Shown here: positions 23,826 to 33,197 of the stretch, piece after piece
How positions within the stretch are numbered: the first letter of the stretch is position 1
How the letters are laid out: each line of letters opens with the position of its first letter
Assembly: GCA_903911085.1 (NCBI GenBank)
Contig: CAIWCC010000158.1
Span: 1 to 33,311 of the forward strand
Length of the DNA: 33,311 nt
Direction: 5' to 3'
Origin: an uncultured Bacteroidales bacterium
GTDB taxonomy: Bacteria > Bacteroidota > Bacteroidia > Bacteroidales > Paludibacteraceae
Program-made: the position numbers and the translations under genes
Notes under the pieces: generated by a model
Databases searched by the model: none
Seen by the model: only the letters and a program-made list of their open reading frames with translations
Told to the model about the DNA's origin: nothing

Positions 23826-24530
23826 CTAAACAGGTATTTTCCCTGCTTCAAAATCAACACAAGCTTTTTCATAATCCTCTGGTCTACCAATATCTAACCA
23901 ATAGCCATCGAATACTCTAACAATAGCTGGCGTCTTTTGTTTCATTAAATCCAACATCAAATGGTCGAAGCCATAAAAAGTATCATAAGGTATTACGTCA
24001 AGACATTTTTTATTAAGCATATACACGCCCATGCTTACTTTGTAATGTAATACTGGTTTTTCCGAAAATGAAATCAATTTATCATCAGCATTAGATTCCA
24101 ACACACCATAATCAACTTTATGGTCACGAAGATAGCTCGATATGGTAAAGATATTTTGTGTTTGAATATGTGAATCATAGAACCCTGCAAAATCCAAATC
24201 AGTAAGCACATCTCCATTCATTACCAGAAAGTTATCGGGCAAGTCATCGATTAATTTGAGGGGTCCCATTGTGCTGAGTGGTTTGTCTTCTAATGAATAA
24301 TCAATTAAAATATTCCACTTTGAACCATCACCACAAAACTCTTTAATCATATCAGCTAAATGATTGAGTGTAATGGTTATATGTGTAAATCCATGTTGTG
24401 CCAGTTGACGAATAATAATCTCAATAATAGGAGTCTCTCCAATAGGCACTAAAGGTTTAGGCATATTAATAGTATAAGGTTTCAGCCGAGTTCCTTTACC
24501 CCCTGCTAATAGAATGGCTCGTTTATTCAT
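23826..24530 (-). CDS. Sugar-1-phosphate nucleotidyltransferase
   Basis: 234 aa. The signature AGGKGTRLKPYT (residues 9-20) is followed by MPKPLVPIGETPI and the metal-binding FLVMNGDVLTDLDF. It makes an NDP-sugar from a sugar-1-phosphate and NTP, and the family includes mannose-1-P guanylyltransferases and PtmE-type glucosamine-1-P guanylyltransferases. Beside a LegB-like dehydratase, a PtmE-like role (GDP-GlcN for legionaminic-type sugars) is possible. No CBS domains are present, and the base specificity cannot be decided from the sequence. The upstream gap of 463 bp holds a repeat element, so the gene may have a separate transcript. Confidence 0.86.
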   Translation of the reverse strand: MNKRAILLAGGKGTRLKPYTINMPKPLVPIGETPIIEIIIRQLAQHGFTHITITLNHLADMIKEFCGDGSKWNILIDYSLEDKPLSTMGPLKLIDDLPDNFLVMNGDVLTDLDFAGFYDSHIQTQNIFTISSYLRDHKVDYGVLESNADDKLISFSEKPVLHYKVSMGVYMLNKKCLDVIPYDTFYGFDHLMLDLMKQKTPAIVRVFDGYWLDIGRPEDYEKACVDFEAGKIPV

Positions 24531-24993
24531 AGAGTTTGTAGTTTATAGTATGTAGTTTATAGAAGAATAGTAGTCATTATACAAGTTTTATATGTTCGAT
24601 AGATTGACTTTTATATTTTAAATCTAAAAAATGGAACGCTGATTTAGCGGATTTGTACTGATAAAAAGTAAAAAAGGATTATTTAACGGATTTTATCCCC
24701 GATAAATCGGGTCTGATTTAAAGAACTGAGTCTTAATCAGCTCGCCAAAGGCGAGATTAAATCCGTTTTAGATCCGCTAAATCAGTGTAAATCCGCGTGC
24801 TATTATCTTTAGAACTTATATAAACTTTAGTATTTAAAATACGGTAGTAAATAAAGTAGTTGAATCAACTTTTAGGTTTAGTTGTAAAATCATTCCTACA
24901 TGTCGAAATTCTTATCCGTTTTTAAATTCAGCTTAATCCTCATAATCCGCGTTCTATTCTCTATATCTTCAATCAGTTCGTTAATTCAAACAA
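24531..24993. repeat. Intergenic hairpin element related to the 201 bp repeat
   Basis: This 463 bp gap has no gene. From about 24630, GGAACGCTGATTTAGCGGAT is mirrored near 24765-24800 by ATCCGCTAAATCAGTG and AAATCCGCGTG, giving a long imperfect inverted repeat. Small hairpins CCCGATAAATCGGG (about 24699-24711) and CTCGCC-AAA-GGCGAG lie inside. A further arm fragment (CTTATCCG, ATAATCCGCGTTCTATTC) follows at about 24911-24957. Arms and motifs match the tandem element at 5662-6263. A CTATAAA-type heptamer stretch begins the gap (24533-24562). Confidence 0.7.
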
Positions 24994-25971
24994 TTAAACA
25001 TTATAAATAGTTGATTTGTATTTTTCTAAGTTTTTTGACTCCGAAAACCATTGAATTGTTTTTCTTAGTCCAGCTTCAATATCATATTCTGGTTTAAATC
25101 CAGTAAGTGCTTTGATTTTTGAATTATCGCCCCACAACCTAAATACTTCTGAATTGGCAGGTCTTAATCTTTGCTCATCTTCAACAAATTTTACATCCGA
25201 GTTCATTATTTTTGCTATCAGTTCCAAAGTATCACGCATGGATATTTCGTAATTACTAGCGATATTTACTTCTTGACCTATGGCTGCATCGCAACTTGCC
25301 AATTCAACAAATCCTCTACAAGTATCTTTTACAAAATTAAAATCGCGTGTAGGTGTTAAATCTCCCAACTTTATTTCTTTTGCTCCATTGGCTATTTGGG
25401 AAATGATAGTTGGTATAATTGCCCTTGCCGATTGACGAGGTCCATAAGTATTAAATGGACGAACAATGACTACTGGTAACGAAAAGGCATTATAAAAACT
25501 CATTGCCATGGCATCTGCTCCAATTTTAGATGCAGAATAAGGGGATTGTGGCTGCTTAGGATGTTTCTCATCTATCGGCACATATTTAGCAGTTCCATAT
25601 ACTTCGGAAGTAGAAGTGACAAGTATTCGTTTAACTCCATTTTCTTTGGCTGCTTGACAGATATTTAATGTACCTTTTACATTAGTATCCACATAACTTT
25701 CGGGTGCAACGTAAGAATAGGGGATGGCAATTAAAGCTGCCAAATGAAAAATAATATCTATATCCTTCGTAATATGTTTACAAAAATGTGAATCTCTCAC
25801 ATCTCCTGAGATAATTTCTAAATTGGGATGTTGTAATCCTTCCAACCAACCCCAGTTGTTGAATGAGTTATATTGTGATAATGCTATCACTTTATGTCCT
25901 TTTTCCAACAACATTTCTGTCAAATGGGAACCAATAAAACCATCTGCACCAGTTACTAAAATTCTACTCAT
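24994..25971 (-). CDS. legB: NAD-dependent 4,6-dehydratase, LegB-like
   Basis: 325 aa extended SDR. TGADGFIGSH is at residues 7-16, TSTSEVYG around 119-126, and YSASK with Tyr145/Lys149. The block LSQYNSFNNWGWLEGL (31-46) is characteristic of LegB-type dehydratases, which form the 4-keto-6-deoxy intermediate of legionaminic acid. TSTSEVYG keeps the Thr expected of 4,6-dehydratases. The next enzymes of that route (LegC aminotransferase, LegI synthase, LegF) are not in the window, so the sugar may instead be a 4-amino-6-deoxy sugar such as QuiNAc4N. It is flanked by the polymerase candidate upstream and the repeat-filled gap downstream. Confidence 0.85.
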   Translation of the reverse strand: MSRILVTGADGFIGSHLTEMLLEKGHKVIALSQYNSFNNWGWLEGLQHPNLEIISGDVRDSHFCKHITKDIDIIFHLAALIAIPYSYVAPESYVDTNVKGTLNICQAAKENGVKRILVTSTSEVYGTAKYVPIDEKHPKQPQSPYSASKIGADAMAMSFYNAFSLPVVIVRPFNTYGPRQSARAIIPTIISQIANGAKEIKLGDLTPTRDFNFVKDTCRGFVELASCDAAIGQEVNIASNYEISMRDTLELIAKIMNSDVKFVEDEQRLRPANSEVFRLWGDNSKIKALTGFKPEYDIEAGLRKTIQWFSESKNLEKYKSTIYNV

Positions 25972-26034
25972 AAAATATTGTTTGTTATTTTTGTGTTCTT
26001 AAGATGAGTTATTACTTTTAAGCCAGAACACAAC

Positions 26035-27417
26035 TTATTTAACAATTAAATCATTCTTTAAAAACTTTGAATCTGTAATTCTGGGAACTTTATATCTACG
26101 TAATAGTAGGAAATTACTATAATGAATAAAATAAATAATCATAAACATATATGCTGGTGTTCGGAATATATTACCGATATACATTATATACTCCCATCCA
26201 ATTATACCAATCAAAACCCAACGTATTCTTTTCATCTTTATTTGCCAGAGTATTACTAAATAGAAAAAAAGTGTAGTAAGTACGCTTGCAAATCCAGTTG
26301 TTATATAAGTTTGAAATACTCCAGATGAAGCTCCTTTATTATTAATACCTGTGTTTAATTTTTCAAAATCATCATAACCTGTTCCATAGAATTGAGTTAT
26401 TCCGATTCCATACCAATCAGAAGATGTAAACTTCACATCCGGATTAAAAACTTTGTCCCATAATAAAAGGGTTGCCCCACCTCGTCCTTGTGCCCGTTTA
26501 TCAACTTTAGCTCGCCATTCATATCCAAACTGGTAATTGTTAGCAAAATCAAAAACATATTCAATATCAAAACTTCCCCAAATTTTATTTTCCGGATTCA
26601 TATTCGGTGTTAATCGTGCACCCAAGTAAAAAGCCAAAGGTGACATGACAAGAGCAACAATCAAGGTTTTATTTATCTTTAATTTAGGCACATAAATCAT
26701 AAATGCAGTAATTACCAAAGGTATTATAAACCAAACTGCCCTTTTACCCGCCAATAATCCAACCAGCATCAGACCAGAAACATATAACCAATCCTTAGTC
26801 TTGATTTTTCCTTTACGGTAAAACCATAACATAATAAAACCGATTATTGGAATTGTTGTACCATCAGAGCCACCTTTATGTGCAATAGTACCAACAATAT
26901 TTTCAATACGACTACCACCAAATATAAATAATTTTCCAACAGTAATAATTATTTGTATTAAGAAAACATCATATATAAGTTGCTTGAATTTGTCAAAATT
27001 ATCATAATTTGTATATATCTCTTTACGAACTAAAAACCATAAACAATACACTATGATGTAGCGAGAAAATTGACTCAAAGCTATTAATATTGAATCTTTA
27101 TTCAAAGAAATAGAATAAAAATAGAAAAGGCTAAATAATACAAAAGCAAAAGTTATTAATCCATCTCCTTTTTTAAATTTTGAAAACACTTTTTGTTGAA
27201 AACTTATCCACAAAGTCATTATCAACATTATAATTCTATAAGTATTCTGTATTTCTTTTCCTAAAAAGGAAAAAATTGCTGTATAAAAAAAAAGAATAAT
27301 CAAAACATAAAACATTGATTTATTATACTTTTTAATCAGATAGATAAGAGATATCAATTCTAAAAAATATAATAAAAATAATTGTTGTAAAGAAATTCCT
27401 AATATTGGAATAATCAT
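26035..27417 (-). CDS. Polytopic membrane protein, candidate O-antigen polymerase (Wzy)
   Basis: 460 aa with about ten or more hydrophobic segments (for example residues 10-30, 35-55, 60-75, 85-105) and a large polar loop around 285-350 that contains QGRGGATLLLWDKVF and DWYGIGITQFYGTG. The layout (many membrane spans and one long outer loop before the last spans) is that of Wzy/O-antigen ligase-like proteins, which join lipid-linked repeat units at the periplasmic face. Sequence identity in this family is low, so the call rests on topology and position among glycosyltransferase genes. No flippase (Wzx) is found in the window. Confidence 0.68.
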   Translation of the reverse strand: MIIPILGISLQQLFLLYFLELISLIYLIKKYNKSMFYVLIILFFYTAIFSFLGKEIQNTYRIIMLIMTLWISFQQKVFSKFKKGDGLITFAFVLFSLFYFYSISLNKDSILIALSQFSRYIIVYCLWFLVRKEIYTNYDNFDKFKQLIYDVFLIQIIITVGKLFIFGGSRIENIVGTIAHKGGSDGTTIPIIGFIMLWFYRKGKIKTKDWLYVSGLMLVGLLAGKRAVWFIIPLVITAFMIYVPKLKINKTLIVALVMSPLAFYLGARLTPNMNPENKIWGSFDIEYVFDFANNYQFGYEWRAKVDKRAQGRGGATLLLWDKVFNPDVKFTSSDWYGIGITQFYGTGYDDFEKLNTGINNKGASSGVFQTYITTGFASVLTTLFFYLVILWQIKMKRIRWVLIGIIGWEYIMYIGNIFRTPAYMFMIIYFIHYSNFLLLRRYKVPRITDSKFLKNDLIVK

Positions 27418-27583
27418 AATAACTGAGTATTGAATTAAATTTTAATCTAAACTTTTTACGCTAAATTATATGTTCAAAATTAGTTTACATTTTGAAAACA
27501 ATTTAAGTTATTGTTTTTTTTAGTAGGTTTCATAAAAAAACACAAACTAATTAGTGTGCATTGCTATATTAAAAACCATGAAA

Positions 27584-28543
27584 TTAACTACTAAATTTTT
27601 CGTATTCCATTTTTGACATTTTTGGATAAATACTAAAAAAAGCCAATATAAAAATTACATCTCTACATAAAAGAATCCAAAATGAATTGAAATAATTTAA
27701 TTGTGATTTTGAGTATATTTTGTAAGAACGTAATAAGCAAATCAAACTATAAAAGAACATAAAAAATGGAGAAATAATTATTGAAAAAAACAACGAAAAA
27801 AATAATATGATGGCAGAATAATCTGTTCGGATAAAATGATGTATGAATTTTTTATTCATAATGTTCTTTCGTGCCAATATGGCTGAATAAACAGAGTAAG
27901 TGGCATAGCTATTTTTCCTAACTACATTGAAATAAGAAAGAGTATGATGTAAAGCAAGTAGAAAGGGTTTTCGTAATAATGGAATACCCTTATTTGAGAG
28001 CCTTAATCCTAAATCGAAATCCTGACTTCTAACGAGTCTATTATCCATACCTCCAACAGATTTCCACAAACTACTTTCAATAATAAACAAACCTCCAGTA
28101 GTGGTTTCAAATCTATCTTTCAATGTTTCCGATATTTTTAATCGTTTTTGAATTTCAATAAAATTCCAGTTCTCATCATAAATATAATCTTCAAAAATTC
28201 CAGACATGAAAGGATACAATAGTTTATTATTTGAGGTCATTACCGATGGTAAAAAACCAGGTAATACCTCCATATCACCATCAATAAAGAAAAGGATGTC
28301 TCCTTTAGCCTCTAAAGCACCAATATTACGGGCAATTGCCGCATTGCATTCACCAGTGATTTCATATACCTGCACATCTTTAAAACAAAGTGCGCGCTCT
28401 ACACTATCATCAGTCGATTTACTATCCACATATATTATTTCGTAGTCTGTAATACCATCTTCCTTAATAACAGTATTTATTGAGGTCAAGCATTTTGTCA
28501 ATCGCCACCCCTCATTTTTTCCAATAACTATAAATGAAATCAC
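27584..28543 (-). CDS. GT2-family glycosyltransferase with C-terminal membrane segments
   Basis: 319 aa. GT-A fold: ISFIVIGKNEGWRLTKCL at the start, YVDSKSTDDSVE (about 44-55), RNIGALEAKGDILFFIDGDME with the metal-binding DGD near residue 92, and an acceptor-side RSQDFDLGLRL. The last ~80 residues hold two or three hydrophobic helices (for example IILFFSLFFSIIISPFFMFFYSL), tying it to the inner membrane. It adds one sugar to the growing lipid-linked unit; donor unknown. The downstream gap to the Wzy candidate is 166 bp with no clear terminator. Confidence 0.86.
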   Translation of the reverse strand: MISFIVIGKNEGWRLTKCLTSINTVIKEDGITDYEIIYVDSKSTDDSVERALCFKDVQVYEITGECNAAIARNIGALEAKGDILFFIDGDMEVLPGFLPSVMTSNNKLLYPFMSGIFEDYIYDENWNFIEIQKRLKISETLKDRFETTTGGLFIIESSLWKSVGGMDNRLVRSQDFDLGLRLSNKGIPLLRKPFLLALHHTLSYFNVVRKNSYATYSVYSAILARKNIMNKKFIHHFIRTDYSAIILFFSLFFSIIISPFFMFFYSLICLLRSYKIYSKSQLNYFNSFWILLCRDVIFILAFFSIYPKMSKMEYEKFSS

Positions 28544-28547
28544 CCAT

Positions 28548-28757
28548 TAAAAAATTAAGAATTATTAATTAAGAATTAAGAATTAAAAGTTAAAAAAAAA
28601 CACTCTTTTAACCTTGTATATATTCCAATGTTTTGCAATTGTATTGAGTTGCAATAATGCATATAAAAAGTAATGCTAAAAACACAATTAAGATAATCTT
28701 TTTTTATGCAATACTTTAATGATTAAAATAAAACTCTATATAATTCAAAAAAAAACA
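28548..28757. other. AT-rich intergenic stretch
   Basis: 210 bp without a gene. It starts with repeated AATTAAGAATT-type units (about 28549-28590), similar to the sequence before 4440, and then shows only AT-rich sequence. No promoter box fitting TAnnTTTG with good spacing was found. Confidence 0.5.
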
Positions 28758-29753
28758 TTATTTCCATGAAGGAGGAAGATTTTTATAAACTTCAATATTT
28801 TTAAATTTAACAGATTCTTTAGCGCCGTGATTTTTCACCCATTCAGTCATTTCATTAACACCTTTTTCTAATGTAATACCTTGAATTAAATCTCCAAAAA
28901 GTTCTTGAACCTTATCATGACTTGAATATGCATGCACTACTTCTTTTCTTGCTTCAAGATAGTTAATTTTACATTCTACACCCATACTATCAGAAACCAC
29001 TTTTGCCAATGTATTTACAGAATATGGAATATCAGCACCTATATTAAAAATGCTATTATAACAATCTGACCGTGAAACACTTTTTGCAATTACTGGCGCT
29101 ACATCGTCAATATGACTGAAAGCTCTTGTTTGCTCTCCATCTCCAAAAATAGTTAATGGTTGACCAGTGAGTATTTGGTTCATAAATATTCCTAAAACAT
29201 TTCTGTATTTATCACCTATATTTTGTCGGTTACCATAAACGTTATGTGGTCTAAATATTATATAATCCAATCCAAACATTGATTTTGCTTCTTTTAAATC
29301 CATTTCTACAGCATATTTTGCTATTCCGTAAGGATCCTCTGGCATTGGAACAGTACTTTCCGTCATTGGTACTTGATTTGGTCCATAAACTGCTATTGAT
29401 GAAGTAAAAACAAAACATTTTACTTTCCAATTTACAGAAGCGTTAATTAAATTTATACTTCCAATCAGATTGTTCTCATAATTAAACCTTTTTATGAAGT
29501 GACTCAATCCTTCAGCAGCATAAGCAGCAAGATGAAAAACATAGTCAAATTTGTGTTTTTCAAAAAGACAATTAACTAATTCAATATCAGTAATACTACC
29601 AGTTATAAACTCTGCATTCGAATTTACATTTTCAACAAATCCACCACTAAGGTCATCGAGGCATACAACTTGAAAACCTCCATTAATAAGATGATCTACA
29701 ACATGTGATCCAATAAATCCAGCACCACCAGTTACTAAAGCTTTTTTTTTCAT
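28758..29753 (-). CDS. NAD-dependent epimerase, UDP-glucose 4-epimerase (GalE)-like
   Basis: 331 aa extended SDR. TGGAGFIGSH is at residues 8-17, FTSSIAVYG around 116-124, and YGIAK with Tyr142/Lys146. RPHNVYGNRQNIGD, FGDGEQTRAFSHIDDVAP and a GADIPYSVNTLA region follow, typical of NDP-sugar 4-epimerases. It probably interconverts a gluco- and galacto-configured sugar (UDP-Glc/Gal or the HexNAc forms) for the repeat unit. The gene ends cleanly, with 26 bp to the GT2 gene upstream, consistent with one operon. Confidence 0.86.
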   Translation of the reverse strand: MKKKALVTGGAGFIGSHVVDHLINGGFQVVCLDDLSGGFVENVNSNAEFITGSITDIELVNCLFEKHKFDYVFHLAAYAAEGLSHFIKRFNYENNLIGSINLINASVNWKVKCFVFTSSIAVYGPNQVPMTESTVPMPEDPYGIAKYAVEMDLKEAKSMFGLDYIIFRPHNVYGNRQNIGDKYRNVLGIFMNQILTGQPLTIFGDGEQTRAFSHIDDVAPVIAKSVSRSDCYNSIFNIGADIPYSVNTLAKVVSDSMGVECKINYLEARKEVVHAYSSHDKVQELFGDLIQGITLEKGVNEMTEWVKNHGAKESVKFKNIEVYKNLPPSWK

Positions 29754-29779
29754 TTTATTTTTTATTTATTTTATTCATT

Positions 29780-30730
29780 TTAAAATTTAATACCGTTTTT
29801 TCCTTTAACTTTAAATATTACACCATCTAAAAATCCTTTAAATATACTATTTAACACCTTTGATTTTTTACCTGAATATTTATTTGGAAATATGATTACC
29901 TTAATCAATGATTTAACAAAACTGTAATAATACAAATATATAAAGTAATTTATATCAGGAATAATCGATTTGTGTTTTCGCAACAAATAGATAAGATTTC
30001 GTGTTTTCAAATACATTGAAAATGGAGAACCAACTTTATTCGTCGCTGATATTTTATGATATATTGTCAAATCTGTGTTAGTTACCGAACCACATCCAAC
30101 GCTCCAAGCTCTTAATGAGAACTCGGTTTCTTCACCATATATAAAAAAAGCCTCATCAATTAAGCCAATCCTTTCAAATACAACCTTATCAATAAGCATA
30201 AAACAACCCGAAACGAAATCAACTGTTTTAATATTACATGGCAATTCAAACTTATAATCATTTCTATATTTGTTAAATACATGTCCTTTTTTTTCACTTT
30301 CAGGATACATAATCCAACCATCATTGTGCATTTTCTCCTTCATATAAAAATAATTAACATTGGCTCCAATAATATTAATATTTTTATCTTTTAACTCAAT
30401 CAAATCATCAACTAATATTGAAATAAGTTTATCATTTTCAAAATATAAATCATTGTTTGCTAACAATATATAATCTGCATTCTGTTGAATAGCATATTTA
30501 ATTCCAACATTATTTCCAGCTGCCCAGCCTAAATTATCATTATTTTCAATCAAAATAACATTTGGATAGTTTTTCTTTATATATGATTGAGAGCCATCAG
30601 TTGAGCCATTGTCAGATATCAATATTTGCATATTGGGATAATCTTGTATTAACAAAGGCTCCATAGTTAAAATCAAATCATCTAAATGATTCCAATTAAG
30701 TACGACAACAAATACTAAAGGTTTTTTCAT
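29780..30730 (-). CDS. GT2-family glycosyltransferase (rhamnosyltransferase-like)
   Basis: 316 aa from the ATG at 30730; a TTG 12 bp further up is in frame but less likely. GT-A motifs are LVFVVVLNWNHLDDLI, SDNGSTDGSQSYIK, NLGWAAGNNVGI, YILLANNDLYF (metal-binding NDL) and IYGEETEFSLRAW. This set (NWN, NNDL, EETEFSLR) is that of the WbbL/rhamnosyltransferase-like branch of GT2. The C-terminal part is basic with one hydrophobic stretch. It acts at the cytoplasmic membrane on the repeat unit; the donor is unknown. Confidence 0.88.
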   Translation of the reverse strand: MKKPLVFVVVLNWNHLDDLILTMEPLLIQDYPNMQILISDNGSTDGSQSYIKKNYPNVILIENNDNLGWAAGNNVGIKYAIQQNADYILLANNDLYFENDKLISILVDDLIELKDKNINIIGANVNYFYMKEKMHNDGWIMYPESEKKGHVFNKYRNDYKFELPCNIKTVDFVSGCFMLIDKVVFERIGLIDEAFFIYGEETEFSLRAWSVGCGSVTNTDLTIYHKISATNKVGSPFSMYLKTRNLIYLLRKHKSIIPDINYFIYLYYYSFVKSLIKVIIFPNKYSGKKSKVLNSIFKGFLDGVIFKVKGKNGIKF

Positions 30731-30795
30731 TCTAATTTTCAATTATTTTTTAGTTGCTATTAAAATTCAATTGTTACTATTTGACAAAGATAATA

Positions 30796-31764
30796 TTATT
30801 TACTCACTTTTATTATTGATGTAAAATTTATTTGTTCAATTATTTTTTTTGAAAATAATTTTGCACCTTCATCATTCAAATGTTCTTTATCTGAAAACAA
30901 ATTTGCATGATTAATAAATGTTGTATCATTTGTGTAATCAAAGAATAAAATATTATTTTTTTTAGCTATTGTTTTTCCTATTACAACAGAATAATCTGTA
31001 TATTTATATTTTAAATAAATTGGGGAAAATACTATAAAAAGTTGAATTTTTGAATGTTTGCATTCATTGATAAATGTCTGATAATATTTAACCTTTAAGC
31101 TATCAATTAAGTAATTAGGTTCATTCCTATTCAGAGTGACAGGTCTACACCATTCATTTTGCAGCGGAATATATCCATCGTTATCCCCTTTTCTTAATTT
31201 ATTAAGTTCTGTATTTCCTAATAGTATAGTAAATAATAATGAATTATAAGGATAAACACTAGACAATAATTTTAATTTTTCATATTTGCTCTTTAATTCA
31301 ATAATTGAATCCATTTCGGGATGAGATTTATAGTAAGGTAGTAGAGAAGATAATCTATCATAACTTTCCACATTCTGCGCAAATTCTCCTTGATTAATAT
31401 CTAAAATAACTATTTTAGGAATGTATCTTTTTAAAATACCTTTTAGAATTGCATCATGATACAAAATTGAACTCCCATCTCTACCCACATTGTAAAAAGT
31501 GAGGTCTAATTGTTTTTCGAAAATTTCAGGAGAATAATGATGATTAGCTCTCGAAGAACCAAAAACCAACACTTCAGCTTTTGTTTTTTCGATAGAATAG
31601 GTAGTACGATATTGTAAACCACTTTCTTGTTTAAAATAAAAGTAACCAAGTATATTACCAACAGCAAAGTCTATTGCTAAAACAATAAGAAAAAGGACAA
31701 CTAATTTGAATATAAAGAAAGTAAGTTGAATTTTTTTTATCTTGTATTTTAAGAATTTAATCAT
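30796..31764 (-). CDS. SGNH-hydrolase-like membrane protein, MBOAT partner
   Basis: 322 aa. One N-terminal membrane segment (about residues 16-36, FFIFKLVVLFLIVLAIDFAV) is followed by an extracytoplasmic SGNH-like domain. Block I reads VFGSSRANHHYSP (Ser70/Ser71). The C-terminal LFSDKEHLNDEGAKLFS supplies the Asp-x-x-His pair. It resembles AlgJ/AlgX/DltD-type proteins that work with MBOAT acyltransferases to move acetyl groups onto exported polysaccharide. The gene starts 5 bp after the MBOAT stop codon, so they are coupled. An acyl-esterase role is the alternative. Confidence 0.8.
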   Translation of the reverse strand: MIKFLKYKIKKIQLTFFIFKLVVLFLIVLAIDFAVGNILGYFYFKQESGLQYRTTYSIEKTKAEVLVFGSSRANHHYSPEIFEKQLDLTFYNVGRDGSSILYHDAILKGILKRYIPKIVILDINQGEFAQNVESYDRLSSLLPYYKSHPEMDSIIELKSKYEKLKLLSSVYPYNSLLFTILLGNTELNKLRKGDNDGYIPLQNEWCRPVTLNRNEPNYLIDSLKVKYYQTFINECKHSKIQLFIVFSPIYLKYKYTDYSVVIGKTIAKKNNILFFDYTNDTTFINHANLFSDKEHLNDEGAKLFSKKIIEQINFTSIIKVSK

Positions 31765-31769
31765 ACCGT

Positions 31770-33197
31770 TTAAAATTGGAAATAAATAAATTGACCACCA
31801 TCAAAAACACCCATCAATACAATTAAAATAATAATAGTTGTGTATGATAAATTACGAACAAACCAGTTTTCATTTTCAAAGAATGAAAACTTACCCTTAT
31901 AGAATTCTTTTTTAAATTCAACAAAAAACAGAATAAAGATTCCAATTGCTCCATAAATCATAGTTGAGTTGTCAATAAACAATGTTCCTTTCATCTCAAC
32001 TAACTTCTGAATAATGCTAAAAGCATCATGTACATTATTGGCTCTAAAAAATATCCAGGCAAAACATGCCAAAGTAAATGTGACAAAAACCTGAATAAAG
32101 TGATTTAATTTGGGTAATTTACTTAATCCAACAAAATGATTGAATTTGTCCCTATAATTCTTAGAAATAATAGCAAAAACCAGATAAAATCCATTCAATG
32201 CCCCCCATATAATATACGTCCAGTTAGCACCATGCCACAATCCACTTATTACAAATACAATAAACAAGTTGAAGTACCACCGTGAAACTGACACCCTGTT
32301 TCCGCCTAACGTAATATATAGATAATCTTTAAACCAAGTAGATAGTGAAATATGCCAACGTTTCCAAAACTCGGAGATATTTATCGAAAAATAAGGTCGA
32401 TTAAAATTAGTCATTAACTTAAAGCCCATTACACGCGCTGCACCTATGGCAATATCGGAATATCCCGAAAAGTCACAATAGATTTGTATTGCAAAGAACA
32501 CAGTAGCAACTACAAAACTAATTCCGCTGTGCTGTTCAGTATTATTATAGACTGTATTTACATAAATAGCTAATCTATCTGCAATTACCAATTTCTTAAA
32601 AAGACCCCATAGCATCATTTTTAATCCTTGTACAACTCGTTCATAATCAAAATCGTATTTTTCTCTGAACTGGTGCAATAGATTTTGTGGCCGCTCTATC
32701 GGACCAGCCACCAACTGTGGATAAAACATGACGTACAAAGAATAAATCCCCAAATGACGTTCTGCTTTCTGATGCCCACGATATACTTCTATTGTATAAC
32801 TCATTGCCTGAAAAGTATGAAAAGATAATCCAATAGGCAATAGTATTGATAAATGAGGGATGGGATTATCAAGAGCAAATCCCTGTAATAAAACAGAAAA
32901 GTTTTCATTTATAAAATTATAGTACTTGAAAACTGCCAAAACACCTATGTTAGCTACTAAACTTACAATCAATAATAGCTTTCTTCGTTTTCCTTCAGCA
33001 TTTTCAATATATATTCCGGCAAAATAATCGATGATTATAGTGAAACCAAGGATTAAGATATAAATGGGAACAAAAGCCATATAAAAATAGCAACTACTCA
33101 ATAAGAGTAGCAGCCATCTTTTATTGTAAGGTAAAGCAAAATACAGCGTGGTTACAATAACAAAGAAAAAAAGAAATTGAATTGAATTAAAAAGCAT
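31770..33197 (-). CDS. MBOAT-family O-acyltransferase (AlgI/DltB-like)
   Basis: 475 aa, about ten membrane spans. Family landmarks are LPIGLSFHTFQAMSY, FPQLVAGPIERP, IYCDFSGYSDIAIG, EFWKRWHISLSTWFKDYLYI and the catalytic-His segment ISGLWHGANWTYIIWG. These enzymes pass an acyl group, usually acetyl, across the inner membrane to a glycan or to a partner SGNH protein. That partner is the next gene. Length and motif order are as expected for AlgI-type proteins and the gene is intact. The 114 bp upstream, to the window edge, holds no gene, and no clear promoter was recognised. Confidence 0.93.
   Translation of the reverse strand: MLFNSIQFLFFFVIVTTLYFALPYNKRWLLLLLSSCYFYMAFVPIYILILGFTIIIDYFAGIYIENAEGKRRKLLLIVSLVANIGVLAVFKYYNFINENFSVLLQGFALDNPIPHLSILLPIGLSFHTFQAMSYTIEVYRGHQKAERHLGIYSLYVMFYPQLVAGPIERPQNLLHQFREKYDFDYERVVQGLKMMLWGLFKKLVIADRLAIYVNTVYNNTEQHSGISFVVATVFFAIQIYCDFSGYSDIAIGAARVMGFKLMTNFNRPYFSINISEFWKRWHISLSTWFKDYLYITLGGNRVSVSRWYFNLFIVFVISGLWHGANWTYIIWGALNGFYLVFAIISKNYRDKFNHFVGLSKLPKLNHFIQVFVTFTLACFAWIFFRANNVHDAFSIIQKLVEMKGTLFIDNSTMIYGAIGIFILFFVEFKKEFYKGKFSFFENENWFVRNLSYTTIIILIVLMGVFDGGQFIYFQF

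Noticed and set aside
27475-27482. TAATTTTG promoter for the Wzy candidate
   Set aside because: The -7 box fits, but the only TTG upstream is 16 bp away and the region is very AT-rich, so chance matches are expected.
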